64,000 bases of DNA from Faecalibacterium sp. I3-3-89 (GCF_023347275.1 NZ_CP094468.1:496001-560000), one strand, 5' to 3'. Positions 7,900-16,909 are shown, counted from the stretch's first letter. Translations and numbers: made by a program. The notes: generated by a model not told the origin, from the letters alone.

Positions 7900-9381
7900 A
7901 TGGCTGAAGAGATCAAAGTCCCCGCAGGCATATATGATATGGTGACCCGCTGCATGGAGCAGGAATTCCCCGACAATGTGGCTATCCGCTATGTGGCCGC
8001 CGACGGCAAGACCGTCGTGGAAAAGAAGTACCGCGAGTACGCGCAGGACATCCGCCGGATGACTGCCTACCTCAAGGCAGAAGTGCCCGGCATCAAGGGC
8101 CAGCGTGTTGCGCTGCTGAGCCGGAACAGCTACGAGTACTGTGTGGCATCCTTCGGCATCATCCTTGCAGGGGGCGTCCTCGTGACCCTCAACCAGAAAA
8201 AGATGTGGGAGGAGCTGGAATATGAGCTGGGTCTTGTGGAACCGGCCCTCATCCTGAACGACGGCATCGACTACGGCTGCCGTGCCGAGCTGGAAGCCGC
8301 CTACGGCCCGAAGCTCCGCCCGATGGACTGCTATCGGAACACCGCCCCCGGTGAGTTGACCAACTGCATCGGCCACGACGACCTGATGATGCTGATGTTC
8401 ACCTCCGGCACCACCGGCCGCAGCAAGGGCGTCATGCTCTCGGAGCGGAATATGTGCACCAGCCTCTGCACCTACGGTGCCCGGGCTGAGAACTGGATCA
8501 CGTCCCGTCTGCCGGAGGGTCAGAAGCTGCCGCTGAGCCACATGACCCTGCTGCCCCTCTTCCACATGGCCTGCTTTGTCTGCGTCATGTCCTACCCGCC
8601 CGCCGGCTGGGCACTGAACCTCTGCAGCGACATCCGCGACTTCTACCGCGACCTCGGCCTGATGCACAGTGACATCATGGCCTCGGCCCCCATGCTGGTG
8701 GAGACGGTTTACAACGACTTCAAGCGGGGCCGCGTCAGCCGCCTCAACGGCCTGTGGGACCTGTGCTGCTCCTCTGCGGCCCTCGACCCCAAGATGCTGC
8801 TGGAGCTGGCCCAGAACGGCTTCGTCATCAACCAGTGCTACGGCATGACCGAGACCTTCGGCGACGGCATCCTGAACTTCACCCAGACGGCCGACCACAT
8901 GAGCGCCGTGGGCAAGCCCGACGACCACGTTCAGTATAAGCTGGACGAGACCGGCGAGATCTGCATCAAGGGCGACTGCGTGATGCTGGGCTACTACAAG
9001 GATCCCGAGGCCACGGCAGAGGTCATCGACGCCGACGGCTGGTTCCACACCGGCGACCTTGCCCGGATGGATGAGGAAGGCTTCTATTACATCACCGGCC
9101 GCAAGAAGAACCTCATCATCCTCGCCAGCGGCGAGAACGTCAGCCCCGAAGAGCTGGAAAAGAAGCTGGCCCTCTGCCCGGCCATCATCGAGTGCATCGT
9201 GAAGGAGAAGGGCCAGAAAATTTGTGCTGTCGTCTACTGCCCTGAGGATAAGCAGGAAGAGGTCCGGGCCTTCGTCACCGAGGTGAACCGCAGCTTGCCG
9301 CTGTATAAGCGCATCAGCGCGGTGGAATTCACCGCCGAACCGCTGCCCCGCAACGCTCTGGGCAAGCTGCTGCGCAAGTAA
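7900..9381 (+). CDS. AMP-forming acyl ligase/adenylation enzyme, copy 1
   Basis: A 493-residue member of the acyl-CoA synthetase/NRPS adenylation (ANL) superfamily. It activates a carboxylate as acyl-AMP and passes it to CoA or a carrier protein. Visible motifs: TSGTTGRSKG (P-loop, about residue 170), YGMTE (A5), GWFHTGDLA (A7), GRKKNLIILASGENVSPEE hinge (A8), and the C-terminal catalytic Lys in NALGKLLRK. The ATG follows AAAGGAG by 8 bases. It is strikingly similar along its length to the next gene, so the pair arose by tandem duplication. Given the ACP and condensation-type gene downstream, loading of the ACP is likelier than CoA, but this is inference; the substrate is unknown. Confidence 0.88.
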   Translation: MAEEIKVPAGIYDMVTRCMEQEFPDNVAIRYVAADGKTVVEKKYREYAQDIRRMTAYLKAEVPGIKGQRVALLSRNSYEYCVASFGIILAGGVLVTLNQKKMWEELEYELGLVEPALILNDGIDYGCRAELEAAYGPKLRPMDCYRNTAPGELTNCIGHDDLMMLMFTSGTTGRSKGVMLSERNMCTSLCTYGARAENWITSRLPEGQKLPLSHMTLLPLFHMACFVCVMSYPPAGWALNLCSDIRDFYRDLGLMHSDIMASAPMLVETVYNDFKRGRVSRLNGLWDLCCSSAALDPKMLLELAQNGFVINQCYGMTETFGDGILNFTQTADHMSAVGKPDDHVQYKLDETGEICIKGDCVMLGYYKDPEATAEVIDADGWFHTGDLARMDEEGFYYITGRKKNLIILASGENVSPEELEKKLALCPAIIECIVKEKGQKICAVVYCPEDKQEEVRAFVTEVNRSLPLYKRISAVEFTAEPLPRNALGKLLRK

Positions 9382-9415
9382 ACAATAAAACAGCGAAAAA
9401 GGACACGCCGCGTAG

Positions 9416-9444
9416 TTGCATTTCTCTGCCGAAACAGGTATTAT
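9416..9444 (+). promoter_or_regulatory. Separate promoter for the second AMP-ligase, ACP and transferase
   Basis: TTGCAT (9416-9421), 17-bp spacer, TATTAT (9439-9444), 71 bases before the second ligase start. Confidence 0.6.
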
Positions 9445-9515
9445 TACGTTGAGGCAGAAAATGTCAGCTGCCGGCGTTTCGCTGCAATAAAGAAAAACAG
9501 CAAGGAGCGACAAAA

Positions 9516-10988
9516 ATGATAAATACTGTATATGAGCTTATCACGGACGTCATGGCGAAGCAGTACCCCGACCGGGTGGCTTTCCGCTATGTGGCCGCCG
9601 ATGGCAAGACTGTGGTGGAAAAGACCTACGCCCAGTATGTGCAGGACATCCGCAGGGCCGTTACTTATTTTAAGGAGAATATCCCCGACATCAAGGGCAA
9701 GCGTGTCGGCATCATGAGCCGCAACTGCTATGAGTACGGTGTCAACAGCTTCGGCGCGATCCTCGCCGGGGCCGTCGTCGTGACCATCAACCAGAAAAAG
9801 ACCTGGCCCGAGCTGGAATATGAGCTGGGCCTTGTCGAGCCTTCCCTCATCGTCAACGACGGCATCGACTATGGCTGCCGCCCCGACATCGAGGCCGCCT
9901 ACGGCGATAAACTCCGCCCGATGGACGCCTTCAAGGACAGCGCGCCTGCAGAGCTTGTTGACTGCGTGGGCCATGATGATTTGATGGTGCTGATGTTCAC
10001 TTCCGGCACCACCGGCCGCAGCAAGGCCGTCATGCTCTCGGAGCGCAACTTTTTTACCACTGTGGAGTGCCAGGTCAAATTCGGCGACGCCATGCTGGAC
10101 TATAAGCACGAGCATATGCCCGAGGACAAAAACGACGTCCTGAGCAACTTCGCCATCCTGCCCCTGTTCCATCTGGGTACGTTCATCTGCCTCTTCGTTT
10201 GGGCCTGCAAGGGCTGGGCGCTGAACCTCTCCGCCGACATCCGCGACTTCTATCGCGATCTCGGCCTGATGCACAGCGATGCCATCGCTGTGGCTCCCAT
10301 GCTGATGGAGGCCATCTACAAAGACGTCAAGCGGGGCCGCCGCGCCCGCCTGAACGGCATCTGGAACCCCTGCGGCTCCTCTGCCATGTTTGACGGCGCC
10401 ATGCTGGCCGAGCTGGCACAGCAGGGCATGATGATCACTCAGGTGTACGGCATGACCGAGACCTGCGGCGACGGCATCATCAACTACGAGCAGGACGAAA
10501 AGCACATCCGCGCCGTGGGCAAGCCCGACGACCACGCCGAGTACAAGCTGGACGAGACGGGCGAAATTTGCATCCGCGGCGGCTGCGTCATGCTGGGTTA
10601 TTACAAGGACCCCGAGGCCACCGCAGAAGTCCTCGACGCCGACGGCTGGTTCCACACCGGAGACCTGGCCCGTGTGGATGAGGACGGCTTCTATTACATC
10701 ACCGGACGCAAGAAGAATATCATCATCCTCGACAACGGTGAGAACGTCAGCCCCGAAGAACTGGAAAATCTGCTGTCCAAGTGCGAGGCCGTCAAGGAAT
10801 GCATCGTCAGGGAGAAGGGCAAGAAGATCTGTGCCGTCATCTACTGCGGCGAGGCCGACCAGCAGACCGTCCGCGACTTCATCACCGAGACCAACCGCAC
10901 CCTGCCGCTCTACAAGCGGATGAGCGCCGTGGAGTTCAGCACTGAGCCTCTGCCCCGCACCGGCACCGGCAAGCTGCTGCGCAAGTAA
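9516..10988 (+). CDS. AMP-forming acyl ligase/adenylation enzyme, copy 2
   Basis: A 490-residue paralogue of the preceding gene with the same ANL motifs: TSGTTGRSKA (the last Gly of the loop is Ala here), YGMTETCGDG, GWFHTGDLARVDEDGF, GRKKNIIILDNGENVSPEE and the C-terminal catalytic Lys in TGTGKLLRK. The N-terminal 100 residues are almost the same as in copy 1, while the middle, which shapes the substrate pocket, differs more. This suggests that the copies activate different acids or serve different steps. AAGGAGCG precedes the ATG. It has its own promoter and is followed 80 bases later by the ACP gene. Confidence 0.88.
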   Translation: MINTVYELITDVMAKQYPDRVAFRYVAADGKTVVEKTYAQYVQDIRRAVTYFKENIPDIKGKRVGIMSRNCYEYGVNSFGAILAGAVVVTINQKKTWPELEYELGLVEPSLIVNDGIDYGCRPDIEAAYGDKLRPMDAFKDSAPAELVDCVGHDDLMVLMFTSGTTGRSKAVMLSERNFFTTVECQVKFGDAMLDYKHEHMPEDKNDVLSNFAILPLFHLGTFICLFVWACKGWALNLSADIRDFYRDLGLMHSDAIAVAPMLMEAIYKDVKRGRRARLNGIWNPCGSSAMFDGAMLAELAQQGMMITQVYGMTETCGDGIINYEQDEKHIRAVGKPDDHAEYKLDETGEICIRGGCVMLGYYKDPEATAEVLDADGWFHTGDLARVDEDGFYYITGRKKNIIILDNGENVSPEELENLLSKCEAVKECIVREKGKKICAVIYCGEADQQTVRDFITETNRTLPLYKRMSAVEFSTEPLPRTGTGKLLRK

Positions 10989-11068
10989 GAATAAACCGGG
11001 CAGGCTGCGGAATACTGGAAAAGAGCCGCAGCCGCCTTTAATGGAACTACGAAAGGAAGATTCAAACT

Positions 11069-11314
11069 ATGGAAAGAACCGAGATCGTGTCCCAGATCCT
11101 TGCAATTCTGGAAGATGTTGCAGAAATTTCCCCCGATGATGTGAACGAGAACAGCGTCCTCATGGACGACCTCGACCTGTCGTCCATGGAGATCCTGACC
11201 GTCGTGGCTGACCTTGAGGAGACCTTCGGCCTGCGTATCCCCGAAAAGGAGCTGCGCAACTTCGTCACCGTCAGCGATCTGGCCGACTATCTGGCTGCGC
11301 ACGCGGGGGAATAA
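11069..11314 (+). CDS. Discrete acyl carrier protein
   Basis: An 81-residue acidic four-helix carrier protein. The 4'-phosphopantetheine attachment site is in DDLDLSSMEIL (Ser39), where the usual Asp-Ser-Leu is Ser-Ser-Met; the following helix LVADLEETFGLRIP-like pattern is typical. It carries acyl groups as thioesters. This is not the fatty-acid-synthase acpP context: there are no fab genes nearby, and it sits between an AMP-ligase and a condensation-type transferase, with only 3 bases before the latter. An AAGGAAG ribosome site precedes the ATG. Confidence 0.9.
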   Translation: MERTEIVSQILAILEDVAEISPDDVNENSVLMDDLDLSSMEILTVVADLEETFGLRIPEKELRNFVTVSDLADYLAAHAGE

Positions 11315-11317
11315 GGG

Positions 11318-12523
11318 ATGGATGCCGAACAGCGCTCCGTTTTTCAGGGCATCGTCTACTACTACCGTGAAAACATGGTCAACTGCCGCTATCAGGTGAC
11401 GCTGAGGGATGCTGTGGACGGTGCGCTCTTGCAGCAGGCTCTGGATGCGGCCCGGGCAAAGGCACCCTACTATTTCCAGAAGCCGGTGTGGGAGAAAAAG
11501 CTGCTCCACCTCGAACCGTCGGACGCCCCCTGCCCGGTGCGGCAGGGCAGTGCAAAGCCCGAATTTCCGGACGAGAACGGCTTTACTGTTGCCCTGAGCT
11601 ATGAGGGAAAAGTCGTCTACTTTGACTGGTTCCACTTCATGGCCGATGGCCGGGGCATAGCACCCTTTATGACCATGGTGCTGCAGTTCTACTGCAACCT
11701 GCGGTACGGCACGACCTTTGAGGGCCGTGCCCTCGTGACCGACCCGCCCTACGACATCGAGGACATTTTGGCCAAGTACCCCGAGAGTCAGGTGGCCAAC
11801 GATATGCAGCGCCCCGTGGTGCAGACCTTTGAGGAGACGCCCACCTGCTGCCGCGTCCGGCTGGAAAAGGCGGGGCTTGTGGACGCGGCCCTCCGCTGCG
11901 GCGTCAAGCCCTTCAGCACCCTTACGGCTCTGCTCTGTAAGGCGGTGCGGGCGTATCTGGACAAGGACGAGGTGCTCTACAGCTACTCAACGGACGCCCG
12001 GGACGCGCTGCGCGTGCCGAACGCCCTCTACAACTGCGTGGCCTCCTTCCAGCGCAAGCTGCCGCTGACGGCAGATGCCCCGCTGGCCGAGGTGGCCGTG
12101 GGCGTAGACGCGGACCTGAAGGCGAACCTCGCCCCGGAGAAGAAAATTTTCCGCATCGCCGAGCAGATGGGCTGGGTCTACCGGGTCTACCAGCAGAAGG
12201 CCAGCCTCAGCATCAAGAAGCGCATCTTCCAGATGGGCGAATACATCAGCGGCTTTCCGGCCGACTTCTGGGTGAGCTATCTGGGCGACCCCTTCAGGCC
12301 GTCCAGCCCGGAGCTGACCCGGTACATCGAGGATTTCCAGACGTGGGTGCCCGCGGACGGCGCATCCATCGGTTTGGAAGCCACCAGCCTGCACGGGGTC
12401 ATCACCCTCTGCATCAAGAACAAGGTGCCCCGCCCCGGCTTTGCCGAGGCTCTGCGCGCCGCTTTCGAGGCCGAAGGCATCCGGGTGCTGGAGGCCGTGG
12501 AGCTGGGGGAAGACCTTACATAA
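11318..12523 (+). CDS. Condensation-domain-like acyltransferase (CAT/PapA superfamily)
   Basis: A 401-residue soluble protein with HFMADG at 106-111, the HxxxDG active-site motif shared by NRPS condensation domains, PapA/wax-ester-type transferases and chloramphenicol acetyltransferases, and a later PADFWVSYLGDP stretch in the position of the structural DFGWG-like motif. Such enzymes move an acyl group from a carrier-protein or CoA thioester to an amine or alcohol. It starts 3 bases after the ACP stop, so translational coupling and use of acyl-ACP as donor are likely. The acceptor is unknown. Overall similarity to named families appears low, so the assignment rests mainly on this motif and the context. 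Confidence 0.72.
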   Translation: MDAEQRSVFQGIVYYYRENMVNCRYQVTLRDAVDGALLQQALDAARAKAPYYFQKPVWEKKLLHLEPSDAPCPVRQGSAKPEFPDENGFTVALSYEGKVVYFDWFHFMADGRGIAPFMTMVLQFYCNLRYGTTFEGRALVTDPPYDIEDILAKYPESQVANDMQRPVVQTFEETPTCCRVRLEKAGLVDAALRCGVKPFSTLTALLCKAVRAYLDKDEVLYSYSTDARDALRVPNALYNCVASFQRKLPLTADAPLAEVAVGVDADLKANLAPEKKIFRIAEQMGWVYRVYQQKASLSIKKRIFQMGEYISGFPADFWVSYLGDPFRPSSPELTRYIEDFQTWVPADGASIGLEATSLHGVITLCIKNKVPRPGFAEALRAAFEAEGIRVLEAVELGEDLT

Positions 12524-12528
12524 GAAAC

Positions 12529-12570
12529 AACCTCTCCGTCACGCCGTAGGCGTGACGAAGAGGTTTTCTT
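12529..12570 (+). terminator. Terminator of the ACP/transferase unit, derived from the AACCTCTCCGTC repeat
   Basis: AACCTCT and GTCACGCC pair with GGCGTGAC and AGAGGTT, followed by TTTCTTT. The left arm has the same first 13 bases (AACCTCTCCGTCA) as the palindromic element at 19046-19122. Confidence 0.8.
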
Positions 12571-12650
12571 TATCCTAAACGTAATTTTTACACCGATTTT
12601 TCATACGTCGTACTTTTTCGAAAAAATCGCCTGAAAAGACGATTTTTCCC

Positions 12651-12679
12651 TTGCATCCAACAGTGTGTCGTGGTAAGAT
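12651..12679 (+). promoter_or_regulatory. Promoter of the symporter gene
   Basis: TTGCAT (12651-12656), 17-bp spacer, TAAGAT (12674-12679), 53 bases before the start at 12733. Confidence 0.65.
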
Positions 12680-12732
12680 AGGCCGAATGCGACCGAAACA
12701 CACTGGGAAACGGAAAAAGTGAGGAAAATCGT

Positions 12733-14079
12733 ATGGAAAAAAATAAAAACAGCGGCTCGCTCCTAGCGAAAAGGATGGCAGTATCTCTGGTCTGCGGCCT
12801 TGCGGCAGGCTTTGCCTTTATGATGCTGCGTGAGAAGCTCGTTGCTTCCGGCAACAGCGGTATCTGGCAGACCATCAACGACCTGCTCTTTCAGGACATC
12901 ACCACCGAGGGCGCAGAACGTGCACTGGGCCTGTTCTACATCATTGGCCAGCTCTTCATCAAGGCACTGCAGCTGGTCATCATCCCGATGGTGTTCACCT
13001 CCATTGCGCTGGCCATCGGCAGCATCGCCGACACCCGCACCATGGGCCGCATCTCGGCCAAGACCCTCTTCTGGTTCCTGCTGTGCTCCTTTATGGCGCT
13101 GGCACTGGCCGGCTGCGTGGGCTATGCCACCTATTCCATGGGCCTGTTCAACACCCACATCGAGGGCCTGACCGAGGCCGCCGGCTCCACCGGCTCCAAC
13201 CCCCTGAACGTGGTGCTGAACGTCATCCCCTCCAACATCGTCACGGCGTTCGGCAGCAACAACGCGGTGCTCTCCTCCGTCTTCCTCGCCGTGGCCGTGG
13301 GTCTGAGCATGAATGTGCTGGGTGAGAGCCGCACGGCCACCCTCCGCCGCCTGCTGGGCGAGGTGAACGATGTGGTGGTGGTCTTCCTCAACTTCGTGGT
13401 CACGACCTTCGCCCCCTTCGCTGTCTTCGTGCTGCTGACCCGCACCTTCGCCATCTACGGCATCGACTACCTCAAGCCTGCGCTGGTGTACGTGGTAGTC
13501 ACGGTGGCTCTGCTCTTGGTCTTCCTGTTGGTGGCCTACCCTTTGGTGGTGGCGCTGGGCGCGAAGCAGAACCCCATCACCTTCATCAAAAAGATCGCCA
13601 ATGTGGCCGTTTTTGGCTTCTCCACCTCCTCCAGCGCGGCGACCCTGCCCCTGAACATCAAGGTCTGCACCGAGGACTTCGGCGTCGATGAGTCCATCGC
13701 CTCCTTCGTCCTGCCGCTGGGCATGACCATCAACATGGACGGCACTGCCATCATGCAGGTGGTCGCCACCGTCTTTATCGCGGGCTGCGCCGGATACACC
13801 GTCACGCCCGCCCAGCTGGTCGTGGTGGCCCTGCTGGCTCTGCTGGCCTCGGTGGGCACCCCTGCCGCTCCCGGCGCAGGTGCCGTCATCCTCTTCACCA
13901 TCCTGTCCGGCGCGGGCTTCGTCAACGACAGCGCCCTGCTGGCCTACTCCCTCATCCTTGCCATCAACCGCCCCATTGAGATGCTCGTCACCTCCCTGAA
14001 CGTGGTGGGCGACGCAGTCGCCAGTATCTGTGTGGCCAAGAGCGAGGGCCTGCTGAACGAGGAAAAGTTCAACGCATAA
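12733..14079 (+). CDS. Dicarboxylate/amino acid:cation symporter (DAACS family)
   Basis: A 448-residue membrane protein of the glutamate/dicarboxylate transporter fold, moving an anionic amino acid or dicarboxylate with Na+ or H+. Key signatures are the serine-rich re-entrant loop FSTSSSAATLPLN (about 295-307) and NMDGTAIMQ (about 335), then a second loop with SVGTPAAPGAG. The length is normal. GAGGA lies before the ATG. Single-gene unit between its own promoter and terminator. GltP/SstT-like substrates (Glu, Asp, Ser/Thr, fumarate) cannot be separated from sequence alone. Confidence 0.9.
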   Translation: MEKNKNSGSLLAKRMAVSLVCGLAAGFAFMMLREKLVASGNSGIWQTINDLLFQDITTEGAERALGLFYIIGQLFIKALQLVIIPMVFTSIALAIGSIADTRTMGRISAKTLFWFLLCSFMALALAGCVGYATYSMGLFNTHIEGLTEAAGSTGSNPLNVVLNVIPSNIVTAFGSNNAVLSSVFLAVAVGLSMNVLGESRTATLRRLLGEVNDVVVVFLNFVVTTFAPFAVFVLLTRTFAIYGIDYLKPALVYVVVTVALLLVFLLVAYPLVVALGAKQNPITFIKKIANVAVFGFSTSSSAATLPLNIKVCTEDFGVDESIASFVLPLGMTINMDGTAIMQVVATVFIAGCAGYTVTPAQLVVVALLALLASVGTPAAPGAGAVILFTILSGAGFVNDSALLAYSLILAINRPIEMLVTSLNVVGDAVASICVAKSEGLLNEEKFNA

Positions 14080-14095
14080 TTGACCTGTGATATAC

Positions 14096-14132
14096 AAAAG
14101 CGCCTCTCCGGTAAAGCGGAGGGGCGCTTTTT
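14096..14132 (+). terminator. Terminator after the symporter gene
   Basis: AAAAGCGCCTCTCCG pairs with CGGAGGGGCGCTTTT across a 6-base loop and runs into T residues. Confidence 0.85.
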
Positions 14133-14308
14133 GCTCCGGACAGTCCTCTTTTTTACACAAAGTCCTCAACCGCCGCCGGGGTTTTACACCGATTTTGCGC
14201 CGGCATGGTTTCGGGCCGGGGGCGTGGGCGGTAAAATAAGGCCGTTCCCAAGGATCAAAAAAGAGAGAGCGAGCCTGTGAGGCTCATGGAAAGAGAGGAC
14301 TTTCAGGT

Positions 14309-15859
14309 ATGAAAGAGAATAAAATGTCCCGCCGCAGCTTTTTGAAGGCTGGTGCTTTTGCGTCTGCCGCCGGTATGCTGGCCGCTGCTCCCGCAGCCGC
14401 CCATGCCGCCGCACCCAACGTGGACAAGGCAGCAGAGGAGGAAAACGGCCTGCTGGGCATCTTCGGCGGCAAGCCCAAATATGTTTTCCTCTTCATCGGC
14501 GACGGCATGGGCACGGCCCAGATCCAGTCTGCCCGCTTCTACAAGGGCACGGTGGAGAACAACGGCGCCGTCACCGAGGGCGAGCTGAGCTTCACCCAGT
14601 TCCCCGAGGTGGGCAGCGTGACCACCTATGACAGCACCTCCTTCTGCCCCGACTCCGCTTCCACTGCTACCTCCATCGCCACCGGCCACAAGACCGAGAG
14701 CGGCGTCATCAATATGTGTCCCTGGACCCGCGATGTGCCCTATGAGACCATCGCCGAGAAGCTCCATGCCCAGAAGAACTACAAGGTGGGTGTCGTCTCC
14801 TCCGTCAACATCGACCACGCCACCCCTGCTGCCTTCTACGCACACCAGAAGACCCGCAAGAACTACTACGCCATCGGCAAAGAGCTGGCCGCCTCCGGCT
14901 TCGAATACTTCGCAGGCGGTGAGTTCCAGAAGGTGAACGGCGACGGCACCGGCCCCAACAACCACGAGATCGCTGCCCAGAACGGCTACAACGTCGTCAC
15001 CCGTCAGGCAGACGCCGCCGCCCTCAAGGCCGGTGCAGGCAAGACCCTCATCATCGCGGAGGCACTGGCCGACGGCAAGGCCATGAACTACTCCATGGAT
15101 GCCGCCGCAGGCGAGTGGCAGCTGACCGACTACGTCAAGAAGGGCATCGAGCTGCTGGACAACAAGAAGGGCTTCTTCCTGATGACTGAGTCCGGCAAGA
15201 TCGACTGGGCCTGCCACGCCAACGATGCTGCCGCCTCCATCCATGACGTTCTCGAGATGAGCAACGCCGTGCAGACTGCGGTGGACTTCTACAACGCCCA
15301 CCCCAACGATACCCTTATCCTCGTCACCGCCGACCACGAGACCGGCGGCATGGCCATCGGCTACAAGACCACCAACTACGACACCTTCCTGACCAACCTC
15401 ACCCACCAGAAGATGTCCTACGCCAAGTTCGACTCCACCTACGTCAAGGGCTACATCGCCAACAAGACCCCCTTTGAGGCTGCGATGGCCGACGTGAAGG
15501 CCAACTTCGGCCTGACCCTGCCCACCGACCCCGATGCCGCCAAGGCAGGCAAGCTGCTGCTGACCGACTACGAGGTGGAGAACCTGCGCAAGGCCTACGA
15601 GCGGACGCTGGCCGTCGGCGCTGCCTCCCAGAAGGAGATGAGCCAGCAGGATTATGAGCTGTACGGCACCTACATCCCCTTCAGCATGGCCGTCTGCCAC
15701 ACCATCAACCACAAGTCCGGCATGGACCACACCACCTATGCCCACACCGGCGCTCCCGTCAACATCTATGCGCTGGGCGTCGGCGCGGAGAAGTTCCGCG
15801 GCGTCTTTGACAACACCGAGATCTACCACAAGCTGGCTGAGCTGACCGGCGTGCAGTAA
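14309..15859 (+). CDS. Exported alkaline phosphatase with RR signal
   Basis: A 516-residue exported phosphomonoesterase. The N-terminus has MSRRSFLKAG followed by a hydrophobic Ala-rich stretch ending AAHAA, a twin-arginine-like signal with a probable cleavage near residue 35. Alkaline phosphatase landmarks are FLFIGDGMG (first metal-binding Asp), DSASTATSIATGHKT with the nucleophilic Ser, and TADHETGG with metal-binding Asp-His, plus a late THTG-like metal ligand region (YAHTGAPV). It releases phosphate from organic phosphates outside the membrane. GAGAGGA precedes the ATG. No pho regulator is nearby. The upstream gap is 14133-14308; a -10-like TAAAAT near 14230 lacks a good -35. Confidence 0.9.
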   Translation: MKENKMSRRSFLKAGAFASAAGMLAAAPAAAHAAAPNVDKAAEEENGLLGIFGGKPKYVFLFIGDGMGTAQIQSARFYKGTVENNGAVTEGELSFTQFPEVGSVTTYDSTSFCPDSASTATSIATGHKTESGVINMCPWTRDVPYETIAEKLHAQKNYKVGVVSSVNIDHATPAAFYAHQKTRKNYYAIGKELAASGFEYFAGGEFQKVNGDGTGPNNHEIAAQNGYNVVTRQADAAALKAGAGKTLIIAEALADGKAMNYSMDAAAGEWQLTDYVKKGIELLDNKKGFFLMTESGKIDWACHANDAAASIHDVLEMSNAVQTAVDFYNAHPNDTLILVTADHETGGMAIGYKTTNYDTFLTNLTHQKMSYAKFDSTYVKGYIANKTPFEAAMADVKANFGLTLPTDPDAAKAGKLLLTDYEVENLRKAYERTLAVGAASQKEMSQQDYELYGTYIPFSMAVCHTINHKSGMDHTTYAHTGAPVNIYALGVGAEKFRGVFDNTEIYHKLAELTGVQ

Positions 15860-15877
15860 GCCCCTCTTTTCAAACGA

Positions 15878-15930
15878 AAAAAGCCTGTGCAGACCCTCCC
15901 GGGGCGGGAGAGCTGCACAGGCTTTCTTGT
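15878..15930 (+). terminator. Convergent terminator shared by the phosphatase and the sigma-module operon
   Basis: AAAGCCTGTGCAG pairs with CTGCACAGGCTTT around a GC-rich inner hairpin; A/T runs flank both sides, so it can act in both directions. Confidence 0.8.
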
Positions 15931-15932
15931 AT

Positions 15933-16256
15933 TCACAGGTGGATCGTGTAGCCGCGGCCCAGCATCTGGGCCAGCAGCATGAGGGTCGAGATGCCGAAGC
16001 ACCCGCCCATCAGCAGCAGGCAGAGCACCACCGAGCCGAAGTCGCACCGGCACGCGCCGGGCCGGGCCGAGTAGTAGAGCACCTCACACCCCAGCAGGAT
16101 GAGCCCCGCCGCCGGCAGCACCTGCCAGATGACCAGCCATGGCAGGCCGGGCAGGAAGCGGGCCAGCAGGAAGAGCACGCCCGCCGCGATGAGGCAAACG
16201 CCCAGCGTCAGGGTGCCCACCCGGCGCAGGGGCTTATTCGTCGTGTTCTGTTCCAT
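15933..16256 (-). CDS. Small membrane protein, LiaF/DUF5668-like
   Basis: A 107-residue protein with about four hydrophobic segments. It resembles the membrane part of LiaF-type stress sensors (GxxLIAAGVLFLL and WPAAGLILLG-like patterns), but the family call is tentative. Two ATG codons occur in tandem; the second (16256) is 7 bases from GAGGTG and is preferred. It overlaps the 3' end of the preceding gene by about 23 bases, so it is the last gene of a four-gene operon with an ECF sigma factor, its anti-sigma factor and another membrane protein. A role in envelope-stress sensing is inferred from context. Confidence 0.6.
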   Translation of the reverse strand: MEQNTTNKPLRRVGTLTLGVCLIAAGVLFLLARFLPGLPWLVIWQVLPAAGLILLGCEVLYYSARPGACRCDFGSVVLCLLLMGGCFGISTLMLLAQMLGRGYTIHL

Positions 16257-16899
16257 CATCCGTCACCTCATTTTCGTTCACCACAGGAGAGGAGCGCAGC
16301 GGGGCTTTTTCCGGATGGTCGGCCTCGTCGGCGTGATACTCGCAGAAATCGGCATCCTCGGGGACATCCTTGGAAGCATCCGGCTTTTTGGCCGGATGGG
16401 GGCCTTTCACCAGCCAGACGCCGCAGACGATGAGGACCACACAGACCACCACATCCGGCAGGCTGGCCATGACGAGATAGAGGGCACGGAAAACGGGGGA
16501 GGAGTGGCCCCAGCGGTAGACGAGGTCGCCGAGAATGTTCATGATGAGGCTCTGGTAGGCGATGAGGGCACCGAAGGCGATGAGCGCCCAGCCCACCAGC
16601 TTGTGGCTGTCCAGCAGAGCCCGGGCCAGCCGTCTGTCGCGGGGGTCGAAGTGGATGAGGTAGTCGTCCTCCGGCGCGGTGTCCGCGAGGATCTGCGCCC
16701 GGAGGTTGAAGGTGTCAAAGAAGCTGTACATCCACACCACCACAAGCAGGAGCAGTACCGGGTTGAGCAGTGAGCTCACCATCCCGATGCAGCAGGCTGT
16801 AAGGATGAGGGAGAGGCCCCGCTTCATATAGCCCTGATACATCTGGCCTGCGCCGGGGACGAAGGCGCAGCAGAAGGTCAAAAATCCATTTTTCAGCAT
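16234..16899 (-). CDS. TM2-like multi-pass membrane protein
   Basis: A 221-residue protein beginning CAFVPGAGQMYQGYMKRGLS, which resembles the TM2-domain start (P-G-x-G-x-x-Y), followed by two helices, a cytoplasmic stretch of about 60 residues and two more helices, then a long acidic, disordered C-terminal tail. AAGGAG precedes the ATG. Third gene of the sigma operon. The function is unknown; it may be a target or sensor of the sigma pathway. Confidence 0.65.
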   Translation of the reverse strand: MLKNGFLTFCCAFVPGAGQMYQGYMKRGLSLILTACCIGMVSSLLNPVLLLLVVVWMYSFFDTFNLRAQILADTAPEDDYLIHFDPRDRRLARALLDSHKLVGWALIAFGALIAYQSLIMNILGDLVYRWGHSSPVFRALYLVMASLPDVVVCVVLIVCGVWLVKGPHPAKKPDASKDVPEDADFCEYHADEADHPEKAPLRSSPVVNENEVTDDGTEHDE

Positions 16900-16909
16900 A
16901 ACGGTCTCC

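Noticed and set aside
15933..16259. First of two tandem ATG codons as start of the LiaF-like gene
   Set aside because: It is only 4 bases from GAGGTG, whereas the second ATG has a normal 7-base distance; the choice changes one residue.
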